Positions 6,326-7,678 of a DNA stretch of 7,678 bases are shown piece by piece. The position numbers and the translations under genes are program-made. The stretch spans positions 1 to 7,678 of the forward strand of contig DKQD01000052.1 of NCBI GenBank assembly GCA_002474345.1, given 5' to 3'. The notes below the pieces were generated by a model. The model saw only the letters and a program-made list of their open reading frames with translations, searched no databases and was not told the DNA's origin. The first letter of the stretch is position 1. Each line of letters opens with the position of its first letter. This stretch comes from Bacteriovoracaceae bacterium UBA7317 (lineage in GTDB: Bacteria > Bdellovibrionota > Bacteriovoracia > Bacteriovoracales > Bacteriovoracaceae).

Positions 6326-7516
6326 TTAAAATCCAAGCCAAAACATTGTATAACCGATTATCAAAGCTGGAATAGCTGTATAAAGTGTCGCATAAAATGC
6401 GCTTTTTGGTGCTAAAGCGATAGCTGGGAATAAGGCATCTCCATCATTGCTAATGCTATTTGAAACTTGAGCTGATAAAGGTAAAGCTCCTGCCAGAAAT
6501 AAGGACGCTATAATAATTTGTGGGCCACAGCCTGGCAAAAAGCCAACGAGAACGCTCATGAGGGGAACCCAAACTTTTGCACCTTCAAAAAATTTACTTA
6601 TATCGATTTCAAAAAATTGAATTAAAAAGTTAAAAGAGAAAAAGGCAGCTAAAACCCAAAGCAATACAGAATTGGTCTCATCTATAACTTTGCAAAAAAT
6701 ATCTTCAATGCTTTTTTCCTTTCCCTTTTTTTCATAAGTTTCTTTTTTTTGTTTTAAATTTACTCTATTTGGTTTTTTGCTCCATATATAAAGAGATAAT
6801 AAAGTTCCAAAAGAGCCAATTATAATCTTGAAATCAAATTTGTTTCCAAAAATCGTGGAGTTCGAAATTTCAACTTGAAAAGCATCAGCAATTCCCAAAA
6901 TAAGTCCCAATAAAGTTATAAAAAACCACAAATAAATATGATGTCGTTTTATATGTTTTAATTTTGGATTAGAATTATATGGAGACGTCATTTTTTTTTC
7001 TTGAATCTCGTGAGGGTGCAAAAGCTTAACAAAATAGCCAAATATTACACCAGATAAAAAGCCTATCGCTAAAAGAAAAAAACCAACATTAGGTTTTTTT
7101 GCAAGCACTAAAAAAGAGGCATCCCCCATTGTGGCTGTTAAAACAGCGACAAGAGAACCTAAACCGACGACTCCCTTAGCATACTGAGAAACAACTATAA
7201 TTGCGCCACCACAACCTGGTAAAGCACCCAAAAATGCTGAGAAAATGATCTGCAAGGAACCATGTTTTTTTAAAATATCTTCACTGTCGTAATTAAATAT
7301 TTTTTCACTTAAGTAAAAGCTCGTTAGAGTAGCAGCAACAAAAACAGCGACAGTAATAAAAGAGTCACTCATGGATGAAATAATAGTCGTTTGCATCGAG
7401 GGAAACAAAATATAAAAAACAAACATAATTATGAAAAAAAGAAGCCTGCTGGTTTCATTATTCATAACGACGTTTTTAAAATTATGCCCTAAATTTTTCC
7501 GAGAAGATTTAATCAT
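6326..7516 (-). CDS. Ten-TM putative manganese/heavy-metal exporter (ArsP_2-type)
   Basis: A 396-residue inner-membrane protein with about ten hydrophobic helices. It is built from two related halves: GALPGCGGAIIV (97-108) in the first is echoed by GFLPGCGPQIII (325-336) in the second, and TATMGDASF (127-135) by SISNDGDALF (354-363). These paired Pro-Gly-Cys-Gly and Gly-Asp motifs are what I recognise from the 10TM heavy-metal exporter family, often annotated as putative manganese transporter. The cysteines and acidic residues inside the helices are plausible metal ligands. The central loop (about 165-195) is rich in His and Lys (HPHE at 167-170, KHIKRHH at 187-193), and a second long charged loop lies at 247-275. 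The ribosome binding site is odd: GAGGG abuts the ATG, and a GGA lies eight bases away. M18 (7463-7465) is a possible later start but lacks a better site. Substrate and direction of transport are inferred from family only. Confidence 0.8.
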   Translation of the reverse strand: MIKSSRKNLGHNFKNVVMNNETSRLLFFIIMFVFYILFPSMQTTIISSMSDSFITVAVFVAATLTSFYLSEKIFNYDSEDILKKHGSLQIIFSAFLGALPGCGGAIIVVSQYAKGVVGLGSLVAVLTATMGDASFLVLAKKPNVGFFLLAIGFLSGVIFGYFVKLLHPHEIQEKKMTSPYNSNPKLKHIKRHHIYLWFFITLLGLILGIADAFQVEISNSTIFGNKFDFKIIIGSFGTLLSLYIWSKKPNRVNLKQKKETYEKKGKEKSIEDIFCKVIDETNSVLLWVLAAFFSFNFLIQFFEIDISKFFEGAKVWVPLMSVLVGFLPGCGPQIIIASLFLAGALPLSAQVSNSISNDGDALFPAIALAPKSAFYATLYTAIPALIIGYTMFWLGF

Positions 7517-7566
7517 CCCTCTTTTCCATTCTTTAAAGACATTAATCTAAATTTTCTTAAAAACAT
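7513..7566 (-). CDS. Possible 17-codon leader peptide overlapping the transporter start
   Basis: An ATG at 7564-7566 opens a 17-residue frame (MFLRKFRLMSLKNGKEG) whose TGA stop overlaps the transporter's ATG as ATGA. Such overlap is typical of translational coupling and could explain why the transporter has a poorly spaced ribosome binding site. However, the small frame has no clear ribosome binding site of its own, and a frame this short can arise by chance. Confidence 0.2.
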   Translation of the reverse strand: MFLRKFRLMSLKNGKEG

Positions 7567-7575
7567 TACTGGTTT

Positions 7576-7605
7576 TATATATCAAACTGTTGTTTCAATA
7601 GGCAA
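7576..7605 (-). promoter_or_regulatory. Candidate promoter of the metal transporter gene
   Basis: On the minus strand, TTGCCT (7600-7605; four of six matches to TTGACA) and TATATA (7576-7581) are 18 bases apart. This would start transcription about 50 bases before the transporter ATG. The AT-rich background makes chance matches common. Confidence 0.35.
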
Positions 7606-7607
7606 AC
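7592..7607 (-). promoter_or_regulatory. Possible MntR-like metalloregulator site
   Basis: The minus strand reads GTTTGCCTATTGAAAC, an imperfect dyad (GTTT/AAAC ends, TA centre). It resembles the Bacillus-type MntR box TTTGCCTTAAGGAAAC but is one base shorter between the TTT and AAA ends. It overlaps the proposed -35 of a putative manganese exporter gene. The resemblance is by eye and the family of regulator in this organism is unknown. Confidence 0.25.
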
Positions 7608-7678
7608 TTTTTTTCAAAAAAGTGACAGCTTATTTTTATTATGAAAGGATTCTTTTTTAAAAAGATCTGAGGGTACAT
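7608..7678. other. AT-rich window end with no recognisable gene
   Basis: The last 71 bases contain A/T runs, including a CTTTTTT/AAAAAAG dyad at 7607-7622, and a nine-codon plus-strand frame that stops at once. I see no gene start or RNA that can be supported here. Confidence 0.5.

Noticed and set aside
7517..7678. Looked for a yybP-ykoY manganese riboswitch ahead of the putative manganese transporter.
   Set aside because: The conserved loops and GC-rich stems of that riboswitch are not visible in this AT-rich leader.

Overview
The window comes from an AT-rich, Gram-negative-type bacterial genome. AhpC and AhpF resemble the enteric/proteobacterial forms closely and are preceded by an OxyR-like site. 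Together with the low GC and the mixed gene content this suggests a free-living or predatory proteobacterium-like lineage (Bdellovibrionota/Bacteriovorax-like is a guess from composition only). No RNA gene, CRISPR array, insertion sequence or phage gene is visible.

Layout. Positions 1-2695 (minus strand) hold a two-gene respiratory operon. It is read from 2695 downwards: a four-cluster ferredoxin-like subunit fused to an NrfD-type quinone-interacting membrane anchor, then 23 bases later a molybdopterin oxidoreductase catalytic subunit cut off by the window edge. Neither protein has a Tat signal, so the enzyme probably faces the cytoplasm and exchanges electrons with the quinone pool; the substrate is unknown. 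Positions 2696-3161 are an AT-rich stretch without a convincing gene but with several inverted repeats. At 3162-3803 (minus) lies a small alpha/beta-hydrolase whose nucleophile elbow is present but whose catalytic histidine position appears to be asparagine. It diverges from ahpC (4097-4663, plus). The 293-base gap between them carries a close match to the OxyR operator pattern. ahpF (4717-6273, plus) follows ahpC after a strong hairpin that looks like a partial terminator. Convergent to ahpF is a minus-strand 10-TM metal exporter of the ArsP_2/putative manganese transporter type (6326-7516), with a possible MntR-like operator upstream.

How the genes work together. AhpF takes electrons from NADH and passes them through its two CxxC centres to AhpC, which reduces hydrogen peroxide and organic peroxides; the OxyR-like box would induce the pair under peroxide stress. 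A manganese/heavy-metal transporter next to a peroxide-defence operon fits the known link between Mn homeostasis and oxidative stress, but the two are convergent and so not co-transcribed. The molybdoenzyme operon is a separate energy-metabolism unit. The parts that merit most attention are the unassigned molybdoenzyme, the hairpin between ahpC and ahpF, and the altered hydrolase active site.
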